Shown here one piece after another: positions 7,943-19,354 of a stretch of DNA of 27,493 nt; the first letter of the stretch is position 1, and each line of letters opens with the position of its first letter. This DNA comes from Dinochytrium kinnereticum. Its lineage: Eukaryota; Chytridiomycota; Chytridiomycetes; Chytridiales; Chytridiaceae. A program made the position numbers and the translations under genes. Below the pieces are notes generated by a model. That model saw only the letters and a list, made by a program, of their open reading frames with translations. It had not been told where the DNA came from and did no database searches. The stretch is taken from the NCBI GenBank assembly GCA_027604005.1, contig JADGJT010000315.1:1-27493 (forward strand), written 5' to 3'.

Positions 7943-10900
7943 ATGCAAGCGCACCTTCCCGCATTCCATTCTTCCACTGTGCTCGACATGCAGCTGTTGT
8001 CCGCCAGCCCCCCCAGCTGCTGCAAGCAATGCTCTTGCAAGCGGTGTGGCATCCACGAGGAGAGATTCCATACCGAGTTGTTTCATCCCGTCCATCGAGT
8101 TGCGAGGTACAGGGTGAGACCGACTCTGGCATGGCTGCCCGATGACCTGGACACGCGTAGTGCTGCCTCGGGTCGACGGGACAGGGAGATGCCCGCCAGT
8201 CTCCGTGCCCGCATCGTGCGAGAACTTTGCGATGCCCTGGTTCGAAGGCATCCGCTCATTCGATCGGTCAGGACGGTGTCCGATGTTGGGGGTCATCAGG
8301 CATTGACGCCAGTTGACTCAGCTGAAATCTTGGTACGTTTGCTTTTAAGTATTTTAGCCCCTTCTTGGCTCTCATATTAGACTTTCCTCAACGCTGACTA
8401 TTTCATGCTTTTACCTGTTGCATCCCGTTTACGCGGGCTGGTTGATGCGCACGCAACGTATCGTAATCCAGGTCGACATCACATTTAATGCCAACGTCCC
8501 GATGCAGGGAGAGGGCTATATGGCATCTTTTTCAGTTCTTGGGACCCAAGGCTCCATCCTTGAGCTCCAGCCAAAGCTGCCTCCAATTGACGGCACCGGC
8601 AGTAGCATGCGAGATTTGAATTGGGGTGGCCAAAAGCTTCCAGCTTTGAACACTTTCTCGTCGACAGCAACTATTTATCACTCATTCGCGTCAGAGCAGA
8701 TGGACCAGCCGAACGAACCTACAGCGCCACTGAGGGGACCATTTTCTACCACAACCTTCATCGTTGAGGGGATGAACTGCATTTACTGTGTCAATACATT
8801 GGAGTCGGGTCTTCGAGTTTTGCATGGAGTTAGCGACGTCGAAGGTGTCTTGGGGCATCCCCAGGTGGTCCGCGTGAGGCACTCTTTGATGAATGTGTCT
8901 ATTCAGAGGATAAGGGAAAAGATCGATGGCCTTGGATTTGCAGTAGTAGAATATGAGAGCCGACCAGACCCTTCGGAAGCAACCACTGTACAGGAAAAGC
9001 CACTTCTAAAAACGACTCTAATGATTCATGGAATGACTTGCGCCTCTTGCGTAGCAACATTGACTAAAATCATGAAGGCCCTGGCTGGTATCTGTGCCGA
9101 CCCCACTCCCGTCGTCACCTTATTGCCGCACCAGAAGGTTATCGTGTGTCACGATCCCTCGGTTGTCTCTGCCGAATCCATCGCGTCGAGAATTGAGGAT
9201 GCTGGGTTTGATGTTTTGGAGACATCCTCGGAGCCATTTGTTAGGCGACAGGCCGATGGAAACAAGACTAAGAGGCCGAAGCTGGAAGGCATGGCCGTTG
9301 TCTCTATTGACGATGGTGCTCCTCCTCAGCTTCCACCAAAGGACACTGGAACTACCAGCAGCACAACACGTTTTCACGTTACCGGAATGACCTGCGCTGG
9401 ATGCACTGTGAAGATTGAGCAGGCCCTTAAGCGTAGACGGGGTATTAGCTCAGTTTCTATCAGTCTCCTCACAAATCTTGCCGTCATTCAACATGATCCT
9501 TCACTTGTTGGGCCACGTGATATTATAGCGGAGATCACCGCTCTCGGGTACACTGCTGAAGTCAATACAGCCTCGTCGCGCGATGTAAGTCTGCACTGCA
9601 TGTTGCCACTAAAGTCTTTTCTCTTTTCTTCTAACTATACTTTTTGTCTCTATCCAGATCAAATACAAAGAGATTCAAAGGCGTGAGGTTAGGATTCTTG
9701 CGCTTCAGACGTTTCTGGGTTTGGTGCTTGCAATCCCTACCGTGATCATCTCAATGATTATTGGCATGGCCTTACCCCACCACGACCCTATCCGACTTCA
9801 ACTATTTAAACCATTTTTCCCTGGTCTATCCATCGGTATATTAGTGCTAACAATTATCGCTACAATTGTTCAATTTGGTTTGGGGTGGAGGTTTTATAAA
9901 GGTTCTTACAAGGCCATTGTTAAGACCAAAGCGGCAAATGTAAGTACTTCCTCTATACAAGCATGAACTATTCTAATCACAATTTCTTCTCCAGATGGAC
10001 GTTCTTATCGCTCTCGGAACATCTGCCGCATACTTTTACTCCCTAACGCTTGTTATCATTTCCTTGATAACAAAAGTCGCGAAAGAGGAGAACTTTTTCG
10101 AAACGTCGATTTTGCTAATATTCTTTGTTCTTTTGGGCAAGCTGCTTGAAGTGTATGCGAAGGGAAAGACTTCCGACGCTGTTGAGGCTCTTGTAAAACT
10201 CACGCCTGCCGCAGCGATATTGATACAGCATGAAGCCTCGGATAAAGAGGCAGAAGGATTCAAAATCATGGGAGAGCGTCAGATCGACATCAATCTTGTG
10301 CAGGGTACATCTCCTTTGTTTTGCTCTTTTATTTCTTCTCGAATCCTATTCTAGATGCTGAACTATATTCTATTGTTTATCCGTTTCAGTTGGTGATATA
10401 CTTAAAGTTCCGGTTGGAGCCCGTTTTCCTGCAGATGGGTTCATTGTCAGAGGTCGAACCGCAGTAGATGAAGCCCTTTTGAGCGGCGAGCCATTACCCG
10501 TCGAAAAGGGGCCAGGCGACTCTGTTATCGGTGGTTCGACCAATTCAACAAATTTGGTGATGATGAAAGTTAACAAGGCCGGAAGTGGTAGGCTGACGCA
10601 TTCTACTTTCAAATTACTGATTCTTATTCTAACTTTCTCATCCATACAACATTTCACACCAACAGATACCTTCCTGGCTCAGATCGCAAGACTCGTTGAA
10701 GATGCTCAATCAAAGCGAGCACCTATTCAGAATTTTGCCGACTCTCTCAGCAAGGTTTTTGTCCCGATTGTTCTGTGCATAGCGCTACTGGCCTTTATAG
10801 TCTGGATATCATTCGGACGAATGATTATGCAAAACCCTGGAGGCGATTTCGTGAGCCTTTCAATCGAATTTGCCGTGGCGGTTTTAGTTGTAGCTTGCCC

Positions 10901-12297
10901 GTGCGCTTTAGGACTTGCCGTTCCTACGGCTGTTATGGTTGCAACGGGGGTTGCAGCTCGCAAAAACATTCTTGTGAGCGGAGGTGGTGCAGCGATGCAA
11001 AAGATGGAGGGCGTTCGATGCATTGCTTTTGACAAAACAGGGACTCTGACAGAGGGGAAGGCTACAGTCGCTGACGTTTTCCTGAACCCCAACCTCAACA
11101 ACTTTTGCGTGCCATCGCTATTTTGGTCTCTTACTTGGAATCTCGCGTCCACAAGCAATCATCCACTCTCGAAGGCGCTGGTTTCCCATATTGAGTCGAA
11201 GGACACCGCGATCTCCATCTCTAATCTTTCATCTCGTAACTTGTCCGAGACCCCGGGCCTTGGGCTCTCTGGTGAATTTTCTCCTAATGGGCGGCGTTGG
11301 ATTAAGGTGATTATCGGGAGCCGAAAGTGGGTGGAAGTAAATGGCTTGACGGTTGACCCACCAAACCCTGTCAGGTCGCGTGTAGATGAGTGGGAAGAGA
11401 ACTGCTGCACCGGAGTATACGTTGCCTTTTTTCTGTTGGCGGAGAGCCCTGAACAGGGTGCACTTCAGTCATCTCAAGGTTTTGTTATGGCTGCGTTTGG
11501 CATCAGTGATGCCCCGAGGAACAGCTCCCGTCCGGCAATTGAAGCCCTTCAGCGGGCTGGCGTCGAGGTTCACATGATTTCAGGGGACTCACCGAAGACG
11601 GCACACGCAATCGCGAGGAGGATTGGCATCCCGGCCACGAACGTGTGGGCTGGTTTGAGACCTGATGAGAAGGCGGAGCGCATCAAGGGTTTGAAAGTTC
11701 GGTCTGGATTGATGAAAAAAAAGTGGACGAAAATCATTCTGAATGCCAAACTAGCTGAGGGAGGGCAAGTGGCGTTTGTGGGTGATGGTATCAACGATGC
11801 AGTCGCATTGGCCGCCGCTGATGTTGGGTAAGCGAAGTACTTGCTTTTGGTGTTTGTAGTCACTATGATGGCCTCTTTCCTAGCCTCTTTTTTTTTTATT
11901 TTGCCTGAGTTGATAATGGTGTAGCTAATAATTTAATAATCATTATTTTTGCAGCATTGCCATCGGAAGTGGCTCTGAAGTGGCACAGGACTCTGCCTCA
12001 GTGATCCTGACACGGTCAAACGTGTTTGACGTGGTGATTTTCAAAGACCTAGCTTCAGTGGCCATGCGTCGGGTCCGATGGAACCTGATGTGGGCGCTAA
12101 TCTACAATGTTCTAGGCATACCCATCGCGGCGGGATTTCTGTATCCTTTTACGAAGCTAATGCTCATGCCCTGGATGGCCGGCCTGATGATGGCCGCAAG
12201 CAGCGTGTGTGTAATCGGCAGCAGTCTGCTTCTGAGGGCCTACAAGCCGCCAAGGGTCAACAGTCCAGTTGACTCTGATTTCAAGATATCGCGATAG
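7943..12297 (+). CDS. P1B-type copper-transporting ATPase (CCC2/ATP7-like)
   Basis: Preferred model: exons 7943-8332, 8472-9584, 9658-9939, 9995-10304, 10390-10587, 10666-11827 and 11955-12297, giving 1265 aa. It pumps Cu(I) across internal membranes, in fungi into the late Golgi for loading onto secreted cuproenzymes. Three heavy-metal-associated domains carry MNCIYC (about 231), MTCASC (318) and MTCAGC (436). Membrane segments follow; one holds the copper-binding CPC at 842-844. Other motifs: SGEP in the actuator loop, DKTGT with the phosphorylated Asp887, SNHPL (the HP motif of P1B ATPases), GDSPKTA, and GDGIND at about 1137. Eight membrane helices can be counted. The 5' end is uncertain. 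The first intron (8333-8471, GTACGT...CAG, phase 0) joins a Cys/His-rich N-terminus with no known domain; the unspliced alternative starts at ATG 8445. Everything from about 8750 on is secure. Confidence 0.9.
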
Positions 12298-12671
12298 GCA
12301 AGAGCCACCCATGGCTAATAATGTCGAAATACCAGAAACACAGAATTCATATCCTTTTTATTTGAGGTTTTCAGCCGCCTCACGGTGATTGGAGTAATGT
12401 TGGTGAATAACATGAGTCGGTGACCTTATAAAAGCAATTCCAGATTACTCTTCTGGCAGCGTCGAACCATGTCCACGCGAACAAAGCACCGCCATAGTGT
12501 GTAAAGATTTGCAGAGAATTAATGCAAGCGGGGGGGAAGTCGAGTCCTAGAGAGCCAGGCCCACCGATGACCAGATTTACCTTTACGGAGATCCTAGGCA
12601 ACAACAACATCTTCCACTTTCATGCATACTTGTGGATCAAGCGTTTTCCCCCCGTGGAGAATAGTTAACTG
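12298..12671. other. Intergenic region between the copper ATPase and the channel
   Basis: Holds the 3' end of the ATPase gene and the promoter of the channel gene in 374 nt. A CCTTATAAAAGC at about 12422-12433 looks like a TATA box but lies about 240 nt before the ATG. No coding potential recognised. Confidence 0.45.
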
Positions 12672-15600
12672 ATGGGTGAGACAGCAGCTGAAGATATGAA
12701 CGACATCAATGGCGCCGAACTGCTCAAGCGCCTGCGGAAACAGCAGGAAATTCTGAACAAGCTCCAGACCGAGACTGAGGAGCTGCTGCGGGGCATAATA
12801 TCAGAGACAGAGCCCGCCACGGATCAGCAACTCCAAGACGGCAGAAGGAGGTTTAGCTCAGCATCTGCGGGAAGCATGCTGATGGATTCTTGCGTCGAGA
12901 TGGCGATGGCGGACCCGCATCAATCTGAATATCTTAGGGCCGAAGCTGGGCATTCCATTATGTCATTCAAGTCTACTGAAAGCAGCGCCGATAGGCCAAG
13001 ACGTCGACGGCTAAGTTTGATGGATATGACTACCGTAAGCGGCTTCTCGGTCAACAGCCTCTCAGCAAATGTGAGCAGGGTGTCTGTGAACAGCTCAGAC
13101 ATCATGTCCTCATCGCATCAGATCTATGGGGGAAATAGATCAAGGCGATCGTCACTGATGCCAAAGGCGTTCAAGAAGCTTTCTCTGCAGCTGGACCAGG
13201 GCACAGAGGTAGGTCAGCCAAGCAAGTCGTCGCTGCAGACGTCGGGATCGCAGATACAGTCGCGATTGAGCAATCAGTCGGATCAGGTGATTGACTGTGA
13301 GGTCAAGACGAACTTATCCCCGCCAGTGAGCAAATGCTCATCTTATGGTATGTGGACAAGACTCTGGACAGCATCAACGCTCTAACCTTTTTTAAGACTT
13401 ATCCCACAGAAACCTGAAAGGATTAAGTAAAGTGTCTTGGATATGGCAGATAAACAATCTAACATCATTATATTTCCTTGTCGCTATATCTTTTTTATGG
13501 ATCGCCAACTTCTGATGCAGCCCACGACAATGCTATGGAAGATGTGGAAGAGGTCATGGAAACAACATCCCAAGATTCCTCCGAGGACACCGAGAATAGT
13601 CACGATTGGCGGTTTCAACCCTTTAGGCCCCAGACTTCGCCGCTAAAATTCACAGGCGGGCTAGGCTTAAAATCTCCCTTCAAAAGACAAAGTGTCTCGC
13701 ATATTAAAAAGCTGGATATCGGAGAACCCGGATTTATCGAAAGTATCGCCAATAACAATGCCGGCATTTCAGTTAAAATCTCAGAGGACATCAATGCCGA
13801 TCTTACGCATCAAAGGACGATATCCGCGGCGGAGGAAGAGTCTCGAAGAGAAAGCAAAACCTCGAATGCCACATCAGAAAAAAGTGCTGTGACAACCAAT
13901 CCGTCTCCCCTCCCCCCGGCAGCATGCAAGACAGCTTTAAGCCAGCACGAAAAGTTAGAAGCCACTACCAGGGTAAACAAGATGAAGGAGACGCGGGCAT
14001 TTATTCTGGAATTTTACCTATCGGCTATGTACAATGAATTCGGGGAGAGATTTCAGGGATCCGTGCAGCGGAAATTCCACTTGATTCACATTGCCAGCCT
14101 TCCTCGAGATCATTACTGGGGGTTTCATCCATATTCAGAGTTTGTGGTTTGGTGGGAATTCTTCTCTTTGTGTGAGTGCTTCTGTTACTCTTGCATGTTC
14201 TTTTTAATTGCTTGCGAAGCTGTATCTCCTGACACTCTTTCTTCCCAAAACGAAAACGCCAATACCGTACTTCATAGTGTTTCTTTTAAGTGTATTTATC
14301 GCGATTCCTCTCATTGTCTCCTTTGACTTCAAATCCAATATGTCTCTTGCGAGCATTGTGATTTCTTCATTTGTCACATTGGATATGATCAAAAATTTCT
14401 ACACTAGGGTGTTAATCGGGGCAGGATCCCTGACTACCTTAGATTCGAAAGAGTCTCTCAAAATTTATATGGTTTGTTTCTACATCTGGAATCTAGCGTC
14501 ACCCCATTTAGAGTTTGCGTGCTAATTAACGATTTTACTTCTCCACTTTCTCAGCGCCGCCGCCTCTTCCTAGACTTGATAAGCGCTATCCCTTGGTATT
14601 TTATTGCCAAGATATTAGGCATAGAATATCCAGAAAACTTCCTTCTTATCTACCTCATCTATACCCGCAACTCGATTCGGATATTTGGACACAATCCTAT
14701 TCTTCAACAGCTCTCAAAAAAGATTCAGACTCGTTTAAAAGTTGGAGGATCTTTCATGAACGTTTTTCTGTTTGCGGGGCTGTTGCTCATGTTCTTGCAT
14801 ATTCACGCTTGCCTCATATTTTTCTTTGGGAAGATCACAAAGTATTCTCCAGAGAGTTGGAATGGTCTGAAATATCTCTTGGATCAACCACTATATTCGC
14901 AGTATACTTGGGCGTTCTTTAATTCGGTGGCGAATACTTTTCCTGTTACCGGATACAAGTAGGTTTTCACTTATTTTAATGTAGTGCTTCGCTTTCTCAC
15001 CTTAAAGGGTGTAGAATTGTGGAGTTTTCGAAATCTGTATTTTCTATCAAAATGGCATTACTGAGCGAAATCTGTGTTATTCTTCCTTCTCCAATAGACC
15101 ATCCGACACCCTTGAACAAGCCGCAACTATTGTAGCCGTCCTTTCTGGCGCTATGCTATATGCCGCTTTAGTCGGCACGATTTCCACCTTTAGCTTGGGC
15201 CTAGACACATCGGGGCGAAAATTTAAGGTAAGAACTATTTATCCAACAAATATTGTTTGTTTTTTTCTCTCAAATTGTGGTGGCTATCTTTTCCTTTGTA
15301 ATAAGAAATAATTTATCTTAATGTCGCAATGATTAATAGGAAAAATTGGATGAAGTGAATGAATTTATGGAAGAACGAAAGCTCTCATCGGACGTGAGAA
15401 GGAGGGTGAGAAAGTACTTTAAGCTGAAGTATCGAGGAAAATATTTTGATAAAGCGGCAATACTGAGCGAGTTGAATGCATCCTTACGTCAGGTATAAAC
15501 ATTTTATTTGACCAGCGATTCGTACTTCTTTTAGTTATAATTTGCATATTTTGATACTGCCACTTTAAATGACCACTCAAACACCTTTCAGGAAATCGCA

Positions 15601-16306
15601 ATCCATAACCTTCGCGATCTCCTAGCCCGAGTCCCCTTCCTTCGCCGAGAGCAAAATGACGGCCGAGACGACGCCTTTGTCTGTCGTGTAGCCGATGTCC
15701 TGATCGCCGAATACTACATTGATGGCGACACTATTTTCCAACAAGGTGAACCTGGGAATGATATGTACTTTATTGAACATGGAACGGTCGATATTGTTGT
15801 AAATGGTAACATTGTGGGAGCTTTAACGGACGGGGCATTTTTTGGAGAGGTGGCACTGCTGGATCAGTCCACTAGGAGCGCAAGTATTAGGGCTTCGTCT
15901 CATACCACGGTCTTTAGGCTTTCAAAGACGGATTTTGGACTTATCTTGGATGATGTGGGTTTATCGGGGTTTCCTTTCTCTAATCTTAAGCTTCTTCTTC
16001 TTTTTTTTTTTTTTTTTTTGAATGTTTTCTCTGACTACCATGGGGTTGCTAACTCAATCATAACCTTTTCTTTTTCTCTCAAAAAACAAAACAAAAACAA
16101 CATGTGGAAATCTTAAACTGCCTGTGTCGTGAAACGTATTTCAGTTTAAAGATGTTGAGAAGAAAATGCGACAGGTATATGAAGAGCGCCTCGAAAAGAT
16201 CCGGAAAGAAAAGGAGGAGAAGGAAAAAACCATGGCTTCTGCTGCTGTCAAAGTCCCCTCGCCATCGCCCCCACCAATTATTCGAATACCAGCCTCCATT
16301 TCATAG
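12672..16306 (+). CDS. Six-TM cation channel with cyclic-nucleotide-binding domain (HCN/CNG-like)
   Basis: Eight exons: 12672-13347, 13521-14171, 14278-14471, 14555-14958, 15098-15227, 15340-15492, 15592-15954 and 16145-16306, giving 910 aa. The N-terminal 430 residues are Ser-rich, with a short coiled coil (14-40) and three RRxS sites (Ser62, 115, 161). HPYSEFVVWWEFFSL opens S1 (about 433-458), as in HCN/CNG channels. The S4 region (TRNSIRIF...LSKK) has few spaced arginines, so voltage sensing may be weak. The pore reads NTFPVTGYKPSD (about 635-646): GYK replaces the potassium-filter GYG. The C-linker follows (VNEFMEERKLSSDVRRRVRKYF). The CNBD (about 755-860) holds the phosphate-binding cassette FFGEVALLDQSTRSASIRA, with the Glu that contacts ribose and the Arg that contacts cyclic phosphate, so it should bind cAMP or cGMP. 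The protein ends with a charged helix. It is probably in the plasma or flagellar membrane (inference). Confidence 0.92.
16001..16019. repeat. T19 tract in the last intron of the channel gene
   Basis: Nineteen consecutive T in the 190-nt intron 15955-16144. It may act as a distant polypyrimidine tract; length errors are likely here. Confidence 0.9.
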
Positions 16307-17053
16307 CGGTGGCATTATGGTGATGGGTTAGATGCTTCCACAATTGGAAGGAGTAGATGATGGTTTATGGCTGACGGAGCAAATAACTCTGATGCTTATT
16401 GCTCTATGATTAGGTTGAAGTCATTCATTTCCAAAGCTATTTCTTTAACTACTCATTGTGCCTATCTTTTTCGAGCATGCTCACTTCCTTATTTTTTTCA
16501 ACACGTCTATATTTATTTGCACGGTTTCTTCCACATTTTTCTTCTCCGCAAAATGTTTGGGCCGTTCGAAGAGATCGTTCAATCCTCCAGGGCTACAATA
16601 GAAATGAATTGCCATCTGGCTGGGGCATGGAGGAGAAGGGACGCGTGCCGCCGTCATGGCTCGTCTCTGGCGATGACCTCTGAATGAGTGGCGGGTTCCA
16701 AGGCTGGTTCCTGGCGTCTCAGCAGCAAGTTCTTCCGCATGTTGCACAACCTAACTGCCTCCCACTTGACTTGATTCCTCAGCAGCAGCCAGCGACAACG
16801 GCAAGCGAACAACGGCCAAACGCATCGACAGACGGCGTCTTCATCCATCCATCCTTTGATTCAACGCAGCTGCGATACGGAGGCTGGTTGGCGTCAGGCA
16901 AAGTTGAGAACGCTTTGTTTGGGCTGCCTTGGCCGCGCACTCCGCTTGGGACACATTGTTTTGCCCAATCCCATCCTTGACCATCGTTGGTCCCGAGGCA
17001 TCCCCATCCCATCCAATCCAGCATTATCTCTAGCGGTCATAGAGAACGAAGCA
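16307..17053. other. Intergenic region between the channel and the first LPxY gene
   Basis: No gene recognised. Open frames here (for example 16684-16980 +) have no domain content. A CCATCCATCC repeat lies near 16846-16855. The last 200 nt presumably contain the promoter of the membrane-protein gene at 17054. A missing upstream exon of that gene cannot be excluded. Confidence 0.4.
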
Positions 17054-17632
17054 ATGTCAGAAACCCGCAGCACATCACCTCTGTTCTACGTGGCCGCCTT
17101 TGTGGTCATGATGTCCTCCTTGGCCGTGTGCACTTGGCTCCGCTCTTACCGCCCAGACCGCACCAATATTGATTCAGTCTCAACTGCACCGAATCAAACT
17201 CGTCGTATTCAGAATCCGGCAAGACGGCCTTCAAGACGACCTCCACATCAGCAGACCCTCAATGTTGTTGTAGATTTGCCCAGATATGAGGAGATGCCGC
17301 CAAAGTACGAGGTTGCGACGTCGCCTGGCGGTGGTGATGATGGAGAGGGCATTGCTCTGAGGCATCTAATGTCGAGAATCGGGGATGGTGCCGACTTACG
17401 CGCTGGAGAGATTCATGATTTGCCTTCTGACGTGGTCGTTGTGGTGGATGAGGCACCTGATTCGGACATCAGACATTCGCCAGCGGCTTCAGAAGAGGCT
17501 TTGAGAACGGATCGATCAGATGTCACTCTGTTCCAGGATGAGCAGGACGTTGTTGGGGTGATGGGAAGACGTGATGCTGGAAGTGATGAAGCTGACAGTC
17601 CTCCTGGTTTGAATGCCGAAAGGACTAGATAG
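17054..17632 (+). CDS. Small single-pass membrane protein with LPRY and PPKY motifs (LPxY family member 1)
   Basis: No known family recognised. A single exon gives 192 aa from the first real ATG in frame. One membrane segment lies at about 9-28 (SPLFYVAAFVVMMSSLAVCTW), followed at once by basic residues (LRSYRPDR). By the positive-inside rule the short N-terminus is outside and the long tail is in the cytosol. The tail has a basic Pro/Arg stretch (47-64), then VVVDLPRYEEMPPKYEV with LPRY at 75-78 and PPKY at 82-85. (L/P)PxY is the ligand of WW domains, such as those of Rsp5/NEDD4 ubiquitin ligases. The rest is acidic and disordered. Two genes with the same plan follow on the same strand. In yeast, Rcr1 is a comparable single-pass protein with a PY motif, but no sequence relationship is claimed. 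It could lack a 5' exon, since its two neighbours each have one before the membrane segment. Confidence 0.7.
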   Translation: MSETRSTSPLFYVAAFVVMMSSLAVCTWLRSYRPDRTNIDSVSTAPNQTRRIQNPARRPSRRPPHQQTLNVVVDLPRYEEMPPKYEVATSPGGGDDGEGIALRHLMSRIGDGADLRAGEIHDLPSDVVVVVDEAPDSDIRHSPAASEEALRTDRSDVTLFQDEQDVVGVMGRRDAGSDEADSPPGLNAERTR

Positions 17633-18365
17633 CATTGGGCAAGAGACCTTCATCAGCATCCCGCAATTTTCTCCTCATTCTATCTCTCTGGCACCCCAGA
17701 CAGCTGGCTCTATATGCTAGTCGTCCATTCATGTGCATCTCACTGTAAATTCGTCACCGTACATCACGTATTCGTTTTTTGCGCGCGGGTGCCCGCGATT
17801 CAGCGTGATTACACACCAGCCTTTTTCTGACACTTGTTGCTTACTTGGTTGCTCTTTGCCAATTACGATTCGCCTTGCTGGGTTTTGGTTTCGGGCTGCG
17901 TCATTGACCTCTTTCTATTTTCCCCCTCGTGTTCTCCTTGATAATCCACATCTTTTCACGTTATGACGGCTGCTGTTTCATTTATTTCTTCTCGCTGTTG
18001 CCTGTACGTGAAGTGCCGGTCGCATGGCCTTTCCCCCCCACTTTGGAGGAGTCGTCGTCTGCTTTCTTTTCTTATTGATGAAACCAAATTCGACCTCATC
18101 TTGCTTGTAACTTGCGCCGGTGCTGTCCATGATCGGACGAGTAGTGATCGGCAGCCATGAGCAATGAACCGCTGGCTCCCCGCTCACGTCCTGAAAGTGT
18201 GGTGACACAAGGGGCGGATCTTTTTGGAGTTCCATGGCATACAGCCTCTTGGACCGTTTGGCCGCTATAAAACGCCCTCACCAGAACCGGCACTCTCGCC
18301 TCGTCTTTATCCCTGGTCCTTCCCTCGTCGCCATCGCCTTCAACCGCGCTGCTTGTCGAAGAACG
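17633..18365. other. Intergenic region between LPxY family genes 1 and 2
   Basis: No gene seen in about 730 nt. It has T-rich and pyrimidine-rich blocks and a TATA box near its end (18266-18272). No recognisable copy of the neighbouring genes lies here. Confidence 0.45.
18266..18272 (+). promoter_or_regulatory. TATA box of LPxY family gene 2
   Basis: TATAAAA in CCGCTATAAAACGCC, 94 nt before the ATG at 18366. This is a good distance for a core promoter with a short 5' leader. Confidence 0.55.
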
Positions 18366-18998
18366 ATGGAGACCGCTGTCCCTCAGCACACGTCGTTGCC
18401 AGCGTATTCCATGATGCAGGGCCCTCCCGTCTCAACCTTACAAGTTCCACAGCGTTCATCGTCAACCGCTGACGCGTTATTCACCGCATCCTCATCCTTC
18501 GTTTCCTCCTCTACATCCAACTCGGTAGAGTTTTCCCCCCCATAGTCAAAGTTTCGTTCTTTCTCATCATGTTCTTAACTTCCCCAAAACCAGAACATCT
18601 CCGACTCGTTCATCACCATCTCATTAATAATCACCTTTGGTGTCTTCTTTCTCTTTGCTGTCGTCCTCTCCGCGAAAAAATACAGCGGAGGCTCTTATTG
18701 TTCAACTACAGACGTGGATTTCAACCCTCATCCAACATCCTTTGATGTTGGTGCAGCCGCTCACTGGTCGAGGCCACCTGCAGGGTCGGCCTATCCCTCT
18801 TCTGGAGGAAATGCCGTGGAGCCTTGGATCATTGTTGATGCGAATCATGGAAGGAGAGGGAGGGTTACAGCTGCAGGTGGGGTCGGCAGAGTGCAGACAT
18901 TGCCAAAGTACCAAGAGAGATATGATCTCGAGCTGGCTGCCGCTGCTTCTACGCCTCCTGGAGTGGGTGGTGCTCCACCACCAACGTATTCAACATGA
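18366..18998 (+). CDS. Small single-pass membrane protein with LPKY and PPTY motifs (LPxY family member 2)
   Basis: No known family recognised. Exons 18366-18524 and 18594-18998 (intron 69 nt, GTAGAG...CCAG, phase 0) give 187 aa. The first exon encodes 53 residues: an LPAY at 11-14, then a Ser/Thr-rich stretch that looks like an O-glycosylated ectodomain. The second exon opens with NISDSF (a possible N-glycosylation site) and the membrane segment at about 59-79 (FITISLIITFGVFFLFAVVLS), followed by basic AKKY. The predicted topology is N-terminus out, C-terminus in, without a cleavable signal peptide. The tail carries RVQTLPKYQERY (LPKY 156-159) and ends in GGAPPPTYST (PPTY 182-185), both candidate WW-domain ligands. 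The layout matches gene 3: exon 1 has the same length and the intron sits at the same place and phase just before the membrane segment. This suggests tandem duplication despite low sequence identity. Confidence 0.75.
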
Positions 18999-19354
18999 GT
19001 ACATAATGCACTCCCTTGTAATGGCACTTGTAATGGTATAATCACGGCGTCGCGTTCATGCATCACCATTCTAAACCCTGTAAATAAAGTCCATAAAGCA
19101 TGCGCGTGTTTCGTATTCTCTCGGAAGGACATTTGCAGGTCCACCCGCCTGCAGGTTGGGATTTCTGCGCACAGGAGTTGCGGATAAATGAATTCAAGGG
19201 AGACAACGCAATAATAAACCTGACATCAACAACAAATTACTGTACAGCAAGCAGCAGTAGATTCACCCGATGCCAACGATCTGAGGTCTATGCCTCATCG
19301 CCAAACCTCTTCGTTCACCTCGGGTCTCTCTTAAGTGTTGCCTTGGGCGCCATC
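18999..19354. other. Intergenic region between LPxY family genes 2 and 3
   Basis: Contains the 3' end of gene 2 (AATAAA at 19083-19088) and the promoter/leader of gene 3. A CTGTACAG palindrome lies near 19240-19247. The open frame that runs through from 19100 is not considered coding before the ATG at 19355. Confidence 0.45.
19083..19088 (+). terminator. Candidate poly(A) signal of LPxY family gene 2
   Basis: AATAAA, 85 nt after the stop of the gene at 18366-18998. Confidence 0.5.

Noticed and set aside
7360..8296. Long minus-strand frames of 230 and 224 codons upstream of CZIB
   Set aside because: Two different frames overlap each other, no domain is recognisable, and the stretch is GC-rich, which favours chance open frames. 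CZIB has its own good start at 7399.
8418..8471. Start of the copper ATPase at 8418
   Set aside because: The codon there is TTG, not ATG. The nearest in-frame ATG is 8445, and the region looks like an intron with a good acceptor at 8471.
16856..17053. 66-codon upstream extension of LPxY gene 1
   Set aside because: It begins at TTG and its sequence has no features. The first true ATG in frame is 17054, directly before the membrane segment.
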